From: Colwellia psychrerythraea
GTDB lineage: Bacteria > Pseudomonadota > Gammaproteobacteria > Enterobacterales > Alteromonadaceae
Length of the DNA: 64,000 nt
Assembly (NCBI RefSeq): GCF_000764225.1
Contig: NZ_JQED01000029.1
Coordinates: 248,001-312,000 of the forward strand
Direction of reading: 5' to 3'
Of this stretch, positions 56,286 to 64,000 are shown one piece after another. Below the pieces are notes generated by a model. That model ran no database searches. It was not told the origin of the DNA and worked only from the letters and a program-made list of their open reading frames with translations. Each line of letters starts with the position of its first letter. Within the stretch, counting starts at the first letter, position 1. The position numbers and the translations under genes were made by a program.

Positions 56286-57542
56286 ATGAGTATTCGAACC
56301 TATATTTTTGCCTTGTTAACCAGTTTAGTCTTGTTCATTGCGGTTATCTTATCATATCAAAGTGCCCGCCTGTTCATTGGATCATTTGATATGGTCATTG
56401 AAGATACTATGTTAAAAATTGCTGAACAGTATCCAGAGCAAGATAAAATAGAACAAAAAATACTCGAATATCATGTCACCACTGACTGGCAGAAAGTACC
56501 ACAACAGGTACGCGATTATTTTCCGGTAATCCCAATAGAAACAGAAAAACTTCATACTAAATTTGTCGATTGGGCCTATATCGCACCACCACAGAAAATA
56601 TATTCCATATTGGTATTAAATAGAGATGATGGACAAGTATTTGTTTCTAAATTTAATGAAAACATTCATCAAGAAATGGAAGAAGACCACGACGGTGAGT
56701 TTTTCATTGACCCTATGGTGATGATTGTACTGGTGGGGCTATCTGGCATAGCCATTTTCATCATAGTATTGCTTTACGTCTTTAAGAAAGTTGCCTTGCC
56801 GATGGAATCGTTGCAACAATGGGCAAAGCAACTGAAATTGACTGAGCTTAACAATGAACGTCCAGACTTTAGGTTTAAAGAACTTAATGGATTAGCAACA
56901 CTAATACACAATAACCTTGCCTCTGTCGCTGACTCAGTAGAGCGTGAACAAGCCTTCTTAAGTTATGCTAGCCACGAATTACGAACTCCTATTGCTGTCA
57001 TGAGGAGCAACTCTGCCTTACTGGAAAAGGTGAACCCTTCGCCGTCTGAAAAAGAACGTGTTATTCGAGATCGAATTCAACGCGCAAGTTTAACCATGAA
57101 GTCTATGACAGAAACCCTACTCTGGCTCAGCCGAGAAGGAGATGCCGATGTGCCTATCGACAATGTGCACCTAGGAAAAGTAATAGAAAATACACAAGCT
57201 GAGTTGACGTATTTACTTGCAGGAAAGTCAGTTTCAGTAAGTGTTGACATCGATGACATAGAAGTTTCTTTAGCTGAAATCCCCGCTGTTATTGTGCTCA
57301 GTAACCTGATCCGTAACGCTTTTCAACATACCCAGCAAGGTACTGTGACGATAAAACAACAAGGACATAAAGTGACCATAGTCAATGTTGAATCTAATCA
57401 AGATGCCATAGACAATAATCATGAGGAGTTAGGGTTTGGTTTAGGTATGCAATTGGTTGAAAAGCTTAGCAATCAATTTGGTTGGCAATATGAAATCACT
57501 CAAGATAGTAAAGGATATCAAGTTTCTATTATTTTTAGCTGA
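56286..57542 (+). CDS. Sensor histidine kinase
   Basis: 418 residues. Membrane helices at about 5-30 and 143-166 flank a periplasmic sensor region of about 110 residues; then a HAMP-like stretch, the dimerisation domain with H230 in SYASHELRTPIAV, and an ATPase domain with NLIRNAFQHTQQG (N box) and GFGLGMQLVEKL (G box). Partner of the upstream regulator, 15 bases apart. The signal is unknown. Confidence 0.92.
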   Translation: MSIRTYIFALLTSLVLFIAVILSYQSARLFIGSFDMVIEDTMLKIAEQYPEQDKIEQKILEYHVTTDWQKVPQQVRDYFPVIPIETEKLHTKFVDWAYIAPPQKIYSILVLNRDDGQVFVSKFNENIHQEMEEDHDGEFFIDPMVMIVLVGLSGIAIFIIVLLYVFKKVALPMESLQQWAKQLKLTELNNERPDFRFKELNGLATLIHNNLASVADSVEREQAFLSYASHELRTPIAVMRSNSALLEKVNPSPSEKERVIRDRIQRASLTMKSMTETLLWLSREGDADVPIDNVHLGKVIENTQAELTYLLAGKSVSVSVDIDDIEVSLAEIPAVIVLSNLIRNAFQHTQQGTVTIKQQGHKVTIVNVESNQDAIDNNHEELGFGLGMQLVEKLSNQFGWQYEITQDSKGYQVSIIFS

Positions 57543-57555
57543 TACCTAAAACAAT

Positions 57556-57572
57556 TTAACCTCACCTTAACC
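57556..57572 (+). promoter_or_regulatory. Response-regulator direct repeat before cytochrome b561
   Basis: TTAACC-TCACC-TTAACC, the same hexamers with the same 11-base period as at 49865-49881, followed by similar bases (CTAGCATTGTTAC here, CCTGCTTTGTTAC there). It is 46 bases before the start of the cytochrome b561 gene. Confidence 0.65.
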
Positions 57573-57617
57573 CTAGCATTGTTACCATGATTTCAAATTA
57601 GAAATCTAGGATAAATC

Positions 57618-58154
57618 ATGCAACTATCAACTCGAACAAAAATTTTACACATCACTATTGCTTTCACTATGATATTTTTATTGATTATAGGGATTTATAT
57701 GTCCGAAACAGAGACTTTTTCCTTATACCCTCTACATAAATCAATCGGTGTCATCGTTTTTCTTTTTACCGCGTTTAGAGTCCTGACTAGGATCAGAGAA
57801 GGTTGGCCTAAAGTTATTGGTAATGCTTCGAAAATACAATTAGCCATGGCTAAAATAGTGCACTGGGGCTTGATTACATTGACAGTATTATACCCAGTTT
57901 CAGGCATGATGATGTCTGGAGGTGGCGGTCATGGAATTACTGTTTTTGGCCTAGAATTACTTGCGTCGAACCATGATGACATTTCGGGTAAAACTATAGC
58001 ACTAAATGAGACAATATCGTCAATTGGTCATAATCTGCATGAAACATTAGTTCCCGTTTTGATTTTATTAATAGTCATTCATGTTGCAGGAGCGCTCAAA
58101 CATCATTTTTTCGACAAAGATAAAACGATAACAAGAATGTTTTCATTTAAGTAA
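57618..58154 (+). CDS. Cytochrome b561 (CybB-type) membrane protein
   Basis: 178 residues, four transmembrane helices. The pattern of the bacterial cytochrome b561 family is present: LHITIAFTMIFLLIIGIYMS, LYPLHKSIGVIVFLFTAFRV, IVHWGLITLTVLYPVSGMMM and VLILLIVIHVAGALKHHFFD, each contributing histidines for two haems. Likely a quinol-linked electron carrier in the inner membrane. It shares the operator motif with the upstream efflux operon and lies 75 bases after the kinase gene. Confidence 0.9.
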   Translation: MQLSTRTKILHITIAFTMIFLLIIGIYMSETETFSLYPLHKSIGVIVFLFTAFRVLTRIREGWPKVIGNASKIQLAMAKIVHWGLITLTVLYPVSGMMMSGGGGHGITVFGLELLASNHDDISGKTIALNETISSIGHNLHETLVPVLILLIVIHVAGALKHHFFDKDKTITRMFSFK

Positions 58155-58239
58155 GTTCATTGCTTGGCTAAAGAGGTAACGTAAGAAAAATCGCCGCTAA
58201 TTAATACTACCTAATCTGCACTTATCAATTAACGGAAAT

Positions 58240-58272
58240 ACCCTAGCTAACTTCCACGAAGTTACCTAGGGT
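58240..58272. terminator. Hairpin between cytochrome b561 and the DUF5610 gene
   Basis: ACCCTAG-CT-AACTTC and GAAGTT-AC-CTAGGGT pair with a CAC loop and one 2-base internal mismatch. It ends at the last base of the DUF5610 stop codon, so it probably ends both convergent transcripts. Confidence 0.7.
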
Positions 58273-58886
58273 CATTCTTCTGCCTGATTAAAGGAATCAA
58301 CAAAGGACTGTAACCCTACTTTCACCAATTCATGGGTATTGACAATATTGTTGGCAATATCCCCTTCTAATACTTTTAAATTACCTAGTATATCTTTGGC
58401 TTCGCTAAAACCTTGCTCAATACCACCACCAATAATATCCATAAAACTCGTTAACGACTCTTCTGCATCCATTTCAGGGTGTTGAGCTTGATAAGCCCCC
58501 AAGAATTGAGTGCTAAACGAAACAATACGCTCAGCCGTTGCTTCCGGACTAAAATCAATGCCTGACTCATAAGCATCTTCAACGTTACTTTCAACCCCAT
58601 CTTCTTTGAGCGCTTCGTTTATTCCCTGCAAGGCGGTTCTTAACAACAGTGACAGTGGTTGATCACCGACTGTGTTACTGAATTTCAATGTCGACTCAAT
58701 AATTGCGGCGTTAAGTTGTTTTTTATTACTGACCGCAATAGATTGCTGCACTTCGCCTACTTTCTTCTCGTGTGCAAGAGCCGATATATTTTGGCCTATG
58801 GGCCCATTTTCTTTTTTATCCTGTACTTTTGCTAATGATCGAACATCTTGGCTAAAGGTAGCATTCGATTTAATTGCTGAGTTCAT
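58272..58886 (-). CDS. DUF5610 family protein
   Basis: 204 residues, no signal peptide. The C-terminal half (YESGIDFSPEATAERIVSFS, then HPEMDAEESLTSFMDIIGGG and IEQGFSEAKDILGNLKVLEG) matches the uncharacterised DUF5610 pattern of marine gammaproteobacteria. The N-terminal 70 residues are Ser/Asn/Lys-rich and probably disordered. Function unknown. Monocistronic. Confidence 0.8.
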   Translation of the reverse strand: MNSAIKSNATFSQDVRSLAKVQDKKENGPIGQNISALAHEKKVGEVQQSIAVSNKKQLNAAIIESTLKFSNTVGDQPLSLLLRTALQGINEALKEDGVESNVEDAYESGIDFSPEATAERIVSFSTQFLGAYQAQHPEMDAEESLTSFMDIIGGGIEQGFSEAKDILGNLKVLEGDIANNIVNTHELVKVGLQSFVDSFNQAEE

Positions 58887-59171
58887 AAATTTTATCTCTC
58901 TTAATCAACGAATAAACATATATAGAATTATCGGCATGGCACAGTATAACTTAAGTGTCTTAGCCAAAATCAAAAGGCAGTGAATAGTGTTATTGACAAT
59001 CAATCGAGTACTAGCCAAAACGGCTACCCAACTCATAGCGATATTAGCAGCGTCCTCATCAATACTAGAATAAGATATAATAAACTTATGCTAGTATTTA
59101 AATCCAATGTCCCAGACAATTCACCCGACTATTTTCCGCATAAACCTTTGCCTTAAACCGAGTAAGAGTCA

Positions 59172-60242
59172 ATGTTCTCCCAGATATCATCAATTATTTC
59201 AGCCATACCCACGACCCTCATTACTGGTTTTTTAGGGGTCGGCAAAACGACCGCAATACTGCAATTACTTGCCAATAAACCTAAGAATGAAAACTGGGCA
59301 GTTCTTGTCAATGAGTTTGGCGAAATAGGCATAGATTCAGCACTACTCGCTGCTAATCCTAGTGAAAAAAGCGTATTCATTCGGGAAGTCCCCGGAGGCT
59401 GCATGTGCTGTGCTTCTGGTCTACCTATGCAGGTAGCATTAAATCAACTTATTACGAAAGCGAAACCTGACAGACTCATTATTGAACCAACAGGTTTAGG
59501 TCACCCAAAAGAAGTAGTAGAAGTGCTAACGAAGGGAAAGTTTCAACAAGTTATATCACTGCAATCAATTTTCTGTTTAGTTGATGCTAGAAACCTTATC
59601 GATAAACGCTATACAGAGCATCCATCCTTTATACAGCAACTCAACGTAGCAGACACTATCTTAGCAGCAAAAGCAGATACCTATTCAGCTCAAGATGAAG
59701 AGAACTTATCATCTTTTATTAGCCAAAATAAACTAGCAGATAAACCATTACACCTAATGTATCAGGGGAAAATTGATCCCGCTTGGCTAACGAAACGACC
59801 TAAAGACATAATAGCGAGCAACACGACTATTGGTGTTGCAACTCCTTCTTCACAAGAAAGTTCACATCAAATTGAAGTCATTGCGAAAAAAGCTAGTGAA
59901 CAAAAACAAGCGCTACAAACAAAACTATCGAATGAAGGATTTATTGAGCGGCATAATCATGGTGAAGGTTATTTTAGTAAAGGGTGGATTTTTTCGGACA
60001 AATATATTTTTAATTATAAACAATTATTCGACTTAATCACTTCATTAACGGTTTCGCGTGCAAAAGGTGTGGTACTTACCGAGCAAGGAAGTTACACCTT
60101 TAATAAAACAGGATGTGAATTTAGCTGCAATCAAGTCTCAAAGGTAAAAACTAGCCGAGTTGAATTGATTGATAGAGATGAAAAGGTTTTAAATAATATA
60201 ACGAGTATCCAATTATTAATGCTAACGAAGGACAACCCATAA
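59172..60242 (+). CDS. CobW/COG0523-family GTPase (metal chaperone)
   Basis: 356 residues. Walker A GFLGVGKTT (19-27), switch region VNEFGEIGID, the metal-binding CMCC at 77-80 in EVPGGCMCCASG, and the guanine-specificity region AKAD. C-terminal CobW_C domain. Members insert or allocate zinc, cobalt or iron using GTP; the specific metal is not readable, and no Zur box was seen upstream. Confidence 0.9.
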   Translation: MFSQISSIISAIPTTLITGFLGVGKTTAILQLLANKPKNENWAVLVNEFGEIGIDSALLAANPSEKSVFIREVPGGCMCCASGLPMQVALNQLITKAKPDRLIIEPTGLGHPKEVVEVLTKGKFQQVISLQSIFCLVDARNLIDKRYTEHPSFIQQLNVADTILAAKADTYSAQDEENLSSFISQNKLADKPLHLMYQGKIDPAWLTKRPKDIIASNTTIGVATPSSQESSHQIEVIAKKASEQKQALQTKLSNEGFIERHNHGEGYFSKGWIFSDKYIFNYKQLFDLITSLTVSRAKGVVLTEQGSYTFNKTGCEFSCNQVSKVKTSRVELIDRDEKVLNNITSIQLLMLTKDNP

Positions 60243-60353
60243 TTTCACTATTAAGCCGATGATATGAAACGGTATTTAATATAAGTACTGCTTCACCATA
60301 AAAGAGTAAACAGTTAGCAGTTTTATTGTAAACTCTTATTATGTGTTGCTTAG

Positions 60354-60692
60354 TTAAGCCCTTTTCACAAACTTTGCAGTAACCATCATTTCACCTGCTC
60401 CATCGACTTTGCAGTCCAGTTGATGATCTTTACCTTCGACTATTCTCCTAATAACCGCTTTTGTACCAACTTTAAGTACTTGAGAGCTACTTTTGATTTT
60501 AAGGTCCTTAATCATGGTGACCTTGTCACCTTCATTTAACAAAGTTCCATTGAAGTCCTTAACCGTAAAGGCTTCTTCTTCATCAAGCAGCTCTGATGGA
60601 TTCCATTCATGGGCACATTCAGGACAGATCAGCAGGCTTTGATCTTGGTAAATAAAATTAGAATTACATTTGGGGCATGGTGGAAGTGACAT
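60354..60692 (-). CDS. phnA: PhnA/YjdM-family zinc-ribbon protein
   Basis: 112 residues. N-terminal zinc ribbon with C6, C9, C23 and C26 (PPCPKCNSNFIYQDQSLLICP), then the PhnA domain with KDFNGTLLNEGDKVTMIKDL and KVGTKAVIRRIVEGKDHQLD. Named for the phn locus but not needed for phosphonate breakdown; the function is unclear. Length matches the family. Confidence 0.92.
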   Translation of the reverse strand: MSLPPCPKCNSNFIYQDQSLLICPECAHEWNPSELLDEEEAFTVKDFNGTLLNEGDKVTMIKDLKIKSSSQVLKVGTKAVIRRIVEGKDHQLDCKVDGAGEMMVTAKFVKRA

Positions 60693-60998
60693 AAATTATT
60701 ACTTTATCGATTTTATTTTACTCATATTGTAAAGGCTGTTTCTTATATAATCGAGTATTATAATAGTAATCCCTTTACCATTGTATGAATATTAATAAAT
60801 AGAATACTCCTCTCTTAACTCCCACTTTTCTCCTCTTCATTGATCCGAATCAACTCCATCGTAAAATAGTGATGCAAGCGAGACAAAACAAGAGAAGATC
60901 AATATTTCTGATCCGTACACACGTTACAGTATCTCCTTGAATAACAGAAGTAATGACGAATAAGATGCCACTTTGTATTCGTTGATGAGAGCTTACTT
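60693..60998. other. Intergenic stretch between phnA and the GIY-YIG gene
   Basis: 306 AT-rich bases with the promoters of the two divergent genes. Nothing else recognised. Confidence 0.4.
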
Positions 60999-61337
60999 AT
61001 GAGTATAGAGAATTCACAACAAAGCGTAACCGTAGACCAGATTTCTTTTGGTAATGTCTACATAATGACCCATTCAATTTTCTCAAATGTGATTAAAATT
61101 GGCTGCACTCCGAATGACACACAGGCGTATGCAAAATCACTTTCTGCGAAAGGTCCCGGTGATTATCAGGTATATTTTTCTTTGCCTTGTAATAATCCCT
61201 GTCAGATTAAAAAACAGCTAAGAAAGCATTTTGAAGCGGAACAATACGTGAATGAGTTTTACGAAGTTGCGCCAGAAAAAGCAAAAAGTATTTTAAAAAG
61301 AGAATTAATGAAAATACCGGTATTGAACAACTATTAA
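60999..61337 (+). CDS. Small GIY-YIG-superfamily protein (T5orf172-like)
   Basis: 112 residues. GNVYIMTHSIFSNVIKIGCT is the GIY-YIG-like core (V-Y-I then IKIG), followed by LSAKGPGDYQVYFSLPC, the helix CQIKKQLRKHFEAEQYVNEF and the C-terminal EVAPEKAKSIL. Pattern of T5orf172/MUG113 proteins, some of which are nucleases in phage or defence contexts. The equivalents of catalytic Arg and Glu are uncertain here. Stand-alone gene with no defence neighbours visible. Confidence 0.75.
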   Translation: MSIENSQQSVTVDQISFGNVYIMTHSIFSNVIKIGCTPNDTQAYAKSLSAKGPGDYQVYFSLPCNNPCQIKKQLRKHFEAEQYVNEFYEVAPEKAKSILKRELMKIPVLNNY

Positions 61338-61417
61338 CTTGCACAATATTTCACAACACAGGCACAATTAAGCCCTGTGCTGTGAATTTCTATTTTCCCT
61401 GTCATGCAGTATTTACG

Positions 61418-61933
61418 CTAAACAGACAGAGCTTCACGTCCATGAGGGCTGTGAAAGTCAATTTCAGGTCCAAGAGGTATTACCCGTGTTGGATTAATTG
61501 TTTCGTGACTACCGTAGTAATGTGCCTTGATATAGTCCATCGCCACGGTTTCTTCAATAGCAGGGACTTGATACAAATCTCGTAAATACCCCCAAATATT
61601 CGGGTAGTCGACAATGCGACGTAAATTACATTTAAAGTGCCCAACATAAACAGCATCAAAGCGAACTAACGTCGTAAATAAGCGCCAATCAGCCTCAGTA
61701 ATGTTATTACCCGTTAAATAACGACGCTCTTCTAGGCGTTCTTCCAGGGTATCTAGCGCAGCAAAAACGTCAGTAACCGCTTCTTCATAAGCCTCTTGAG
61801 TGGTAGCAAAACCCGCACGGTAAACACCATTATTAATCGTTGGGTAAATAAATTCATTGAGTTCATCTATTTCGGCTAACAGCGCTGGTGGTGAAAAGTC
61901 ACCTGGCAAAGCACCAACGTCATCAAAAAGCCA
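61418..61933 (-). pseudogene. C-terminal half of glutathionyl-hydroquinone reductase (YqjG/ECM4), 5' end deleted
   Basis: The frame reads FDDVGALPGDFSPPALLAEI, then DELNEFIYPTINNGVYRAGF and ATTQEAYEEAVTDVFAALDT, through NPTRVIPLGPEIDFHSPHGR. It aligns along the C-terminal half of E. coli YqjG (about 328 aa). The N-terminal thioredoxin-like half with the catalytic Cys is absent; the frame hits a stop at 61934-61936. No normal start: the only start-like codon is TTG at 61907-61909. Truncated at the same point where a pirin gene fragment begins on the other strand. Confidence 0.85.
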
Positions 61934-62175
61934 TTACTTTTTATCAACCAAGAAGCACGCATTTATGGCGGTACATTAACTAAAGGTACAATAATAGAGC
62001 ATGACATAACACATCAAGCTTATATTTAGCTTCTGAAGGTATGTTCAAAGTGGCAGACAACTCAGAATTTATAACAATGAACAAAGGAAATGGTGCTGAA
62101 GTCAGTCAATCAAATTCAATAACATTAAGAGCAGCGACTGATTGTGAGATTAGTATTATCGACACTATAGAGTAA
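61934..62175 (+). pseudogene. C-terminal part of a pirin (YhaK-like) gene, 5' end deleted and frameshifted
   Basis: Plus-strand frame reads LLFINQEARIYGGTLTKGTI, then IEHDITHQAYI and a stop. After a shift of frame near 62027 it continues ASEGMFKVADNSEFITMNKG, then NGAEVSQSNSITLRAATDCE and ISIIDTIE before TAA at 62173-62175. This is the C-terminal part of a pirin/quercetinase-like protein. It lacks the N-terminal cupin and has one frameshift. In E. coli yhaK lies close to yqjG, supporting an ancestral gene pair. Confidence 0.75.
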
Positions 62176-62590
62176 ACAATAGCGTTCTGTTAATAACAGA
62201 CAAACTACCTTACAAACAGTGCTAAGTTTATTTACACCATGTGGCAACAAACGCTGAAATAGCAGCCGAACTAAACACATCAATCAAAAGCAGTATTCAG
62301 CTTTACTCATCAGTGACTATGAGCTTAACATGTTAGTTTATAGAGTTTTTTTCAACAGTGATTTACCCAGAGTTTATCTCAGTTAACAAGCCGTCAATTT
62401 GACCTTGTGAAAACTAAGTAAATTAAGCCTTACACAACAGCATCTATTGACCATAACGATTAGCAGAAAAAACGCTATGAAGTGTAACTTTGCAGCTATC
62501 AGAGCTATTTTATTAGGTAAAATACAGTTAAAATAGCCATACGTTACACTCAGCAGACCTTTTCTTTTGAACCTATTTTCACTGTCATCA
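62176..62590. other. Intergenic stretch after the truncated genes
   Basis: About 415 bases with no convincing gene; contains the promoter for the next plus-strand gene. A minus-strand open frame at 62383-62607 has no ribosome binding site. Confidence 0.4.
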
Positions 62591-63484
62591 ATGATAAGCT
62601 CCTTCATTACCCTTGTTCTTCTTTTTAGCGCGCCAGCGCAAAGTGATCATATAAATGACCAAGCGCACAAACAGAAAATCATTTGGCTAGTCGAAGACAA
62701 ACTTGAAAATAGAGACTTATTAGCAAAAACCTCTGCTGACACGTCAACTGCTTCTTATATTGAAAACGTAATTATTCAGCGATTAAGCCAATATAATATT
62801 AAAATAGAGCGAGTGACCGCAAGTCGCATGAATCGAGTACTGCAGACAAACGAAAATGCCTGTGTGGCCAATAGAGCAAGTACACCTGAGCGTCGGGAAT
62901 ATTCTCTCTTTTCAGATCCTCAAAGTTTTTACCTTACTCATAAACTTTATCGCTTTAATCAAGCGTCAGCTCTACCAAAGCAATTGTTTAATGCTGAGGG
63001 GGAAATCAAAGATCTTGCCAGTGTTTTTAAATTATTACCTGAAAAAACGTTAGGCCTTGCACAAGATGTATCTTTTGGTGTTTTTCTTGATAAACAAATA
63101 CAAAAAATAAAAGCCGAAAACATTTATTACCGTGGCGGAAATAAGCGTGTTGTAGCGCTATCGTCCATGTTATATAAATCTCGCGTTGACTTTGTACTTG
63201 CTTTACCTGTGGATATAACCCCAAATGAAGCGCAAAAGCCGCTAATAGAACAATATACCATTGCAGGAGCGCCTCCTTACCTTATTGCCCATTTCAATTG
63301 CTCTAAGACGTCATTGGGGCAACGAGTTATTGACGATATTAATCAAATACTAACCGAGATTTATCAAACTAAAGATTATTACCGAGCACACAAAAAATGG
63401 TTTTCTGCTAAACAGCTCGATGATTTACAAATTTTTCTAGCCAAACATTTCTCTGAGCAACGTTATATCAACCCAACAAAATAA
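62591..63484 (+). CDS. Periplasmic substrate-binding-like protein (TIGR02285-like)
   Basis: 297 residues from MISSFITLVLLFSAPAQSDH (a TTG 24 bases upstream is an alternative). Signal peptide ending PAQS at about residue 17. Two-lobed pattern of small transporter-type binding proteins: KIIWLVEDKLENRDLLAKTS, then CVANRASTPERREYSLFSDP and a C-terminal helical lobe (GQRVIDDINQILTEIYQTKD). Proteins of this kind in Alteromonadales are often orphan sensors with no permease nearby, as here. The ligand is unknown. Confidence 0.7.
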   Translation: MISSFITLVLLFSAPAQSDHINDQAHKQKIIWLVEDKLENRDLLAKTSADTSTASYIENVIIQRLSQYNIKIERVTASRMNRVLQTNENACVANRASTPERREYSLFSDPQSFYLTHKLYRFNQASALPKQLFNAEGEIKDLASVFKLLPEKTLGLAQDVSFGVFLDKQIQKIKAENIYYRGGNKRVVALSSMLYKSRVDFVLALPVDITPNEAQKPLIEQYTIAGAPPYLIAHFNCSKTSLGQRVIDDINQILTEIYQTKDYYRAHKKWFSAKQLDDLQIFLAKHFSEQRYINPTK

Positions 63485-63775
63485 GGTTATTAACGAGTAT
63501 TTTCACTCCTTCTCTGTCAGCTGAGTTTACGCTCTGCCAAGCAAAGTGATGAAAAGGAAAAAATCAAAGCGAATAACACATTTCTGATAACACCTAACTA
63601 ACCTAAAATAAGCCATAATATTGTAAAGCACAGTCGGTTTATATTATAAAGGTCGCCACTCCAAGAATTGCCAACATAGTGGTTAATATGCACAACCCAT
63701 CAGTGCTTTAACAATAGCCGTATCCTGTTCGAATTATTGTTCATTAACTAAGTACAAAGTATAAGGTTCACTACA
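63485..63775. other. Intergenic stretch before the metallophosphoesterase gene
   Basis: About 290 bases without a gene or recognisable element. Confidence 0.4.
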
Positions 63776-64000
63776 ATGAAAACAAAGCTAGAGTGCGTCG
63801 CTATTTCAGACACACATGGTATGTACAACAAGCTAGAACTGCCAGTGGGTGATGTTCTTATTCATGCTGGCGATATTACTCGGCATGGAAAGTTATCAGA
63901 ACTTGAGGATTTCAATGAGTGGCTAGGTGAACAACCCCATCAACATAAAATTATTATCGCGGGCAATCACGATTGGTGTTTTGAGCGTCAAAAACAAGCG
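63776..64000 (+). CDS. Metallophosphoesterase, N-terminal part (runs off the window)
   Basis: 75 codons from the ATG at 63776 (AAGG ribosome binding site) to the edge. Calcineurin-like motifs in order: ISDTHGMY (DxH), IHAGDIT (GDxx) and IIAGNHDW (GNHD). Resembles short stand-alone phosphoesterases of unknown substrate. The rest is outside the window. Confidence 0.88.
   Translation, partial: MKTKLECVAISDTHGMYNKLELPVGDVLIHAGDITRHGKLSELEDFNEWLGEQPHQHKIIIAGNHDWCFERQKQA

Overview
The window looks like a chromosomal segment of a low-GC marine gammaproteobacterium of the order Alteromonadales, most likely Colwellia or a close relative. This is inferred from gene content and protein style: a monomeric isocitrate dehydrogenase, a TorF-type porin, an exported KatG, a PEP-CTERM protein with its TPR partner, TonB receptors and AT-rich spacers. 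I could not confirm it by search. I see no tRNA, rRNA, CRISPR array, phage or intact insertion sequence.

Layout. 1-1237: 5' part of a monomeric NADP isocitrate dehydrogenase. 1.8-5.6 kb: a small exported protein, a degenerate EAL-HDOD protein, another small exported protein, and a RaiA/HPF-like plus CBS-domain pair. 5.9-9.9 kb: an exported amidohydrolase convergent with a Fur-boxed TonB siderophore receptor. 9.98-14.6 kb: a peroxide-defence block (oxyR, exported katG, di-haem cytochrome c peroxidase), with an unlisted 41-codon cysteine-containing ORF just downstream of oxyR. 14.8-17.4 kb: an uncharacterised four-gene minus-strand cluster led by a J-domain protein. 17.7-26.0 kb: a choline/glycine betaine locus read betI-betB-betA-BCCT transporter-TorF porin-marR-class III aminotransferase, with a perfect 20-bp BetI-type operator. 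26.5-40.7 kb: mostly single genes, including a lipoprotein cyclophilin, GNAT, LysR, carboxymuconolactone decarboxylase-like protein, PAS-PAS-GGDEF cyclase, MFS exporter, MltB-like transglycosylase, argJ, a VC0807-type membrane protein, an EEP-family protein and a YliI-like sugar dehydrogenase. 40.2-43 kb: a thioredoxin-fold protein following a TonB receptor with a CxxC in its plug. 43.2-44.7 kb: a RadD-like helicase. 45-49.2 kb: a PEP-CTERM protein and PrsT-like TPR protein behind a sigma-54-type promoter. 49.9-58.2 kb: an efflux operon (NodT, MFP, RND, response regulator, sensor kinase) and a cytochrome b561 gene. 58.3-64 kb: DUF5610 protein, CobW GTPase, PhnA, a small GIY-YIG protein, two truncated genes meeting head to head, a periplasmic-binding-like protein and the start of a metallophosphoesterase.

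Most noteworthy. (1) The PEP-CTERM/TPR segment lies between two direct copies (45081-45225 and 49865-50009, about 88% identical by eye) of the nodT promoter and 5' coding region; the left copy is dead. (2) The same TTAACC-N5-TTAACC direct repeat precedes the efflux operon and the cytochrome b561 gene, a likely operator for the response regulator encoded between them. (3) At about 61925-61937 a glutathionyl-hydroquinone reductase gene and a pirin gene have both lost their 5' halves, as expected from one deletion across a divergent pair. (4) The 41-residue ORF near oxyR. (5) The J-domain cluster. (6) The CxxC TonB receptor/thioredoxin pair. None of these alone proves a new system; the J-domain cluster and the small peptide are the least explained.
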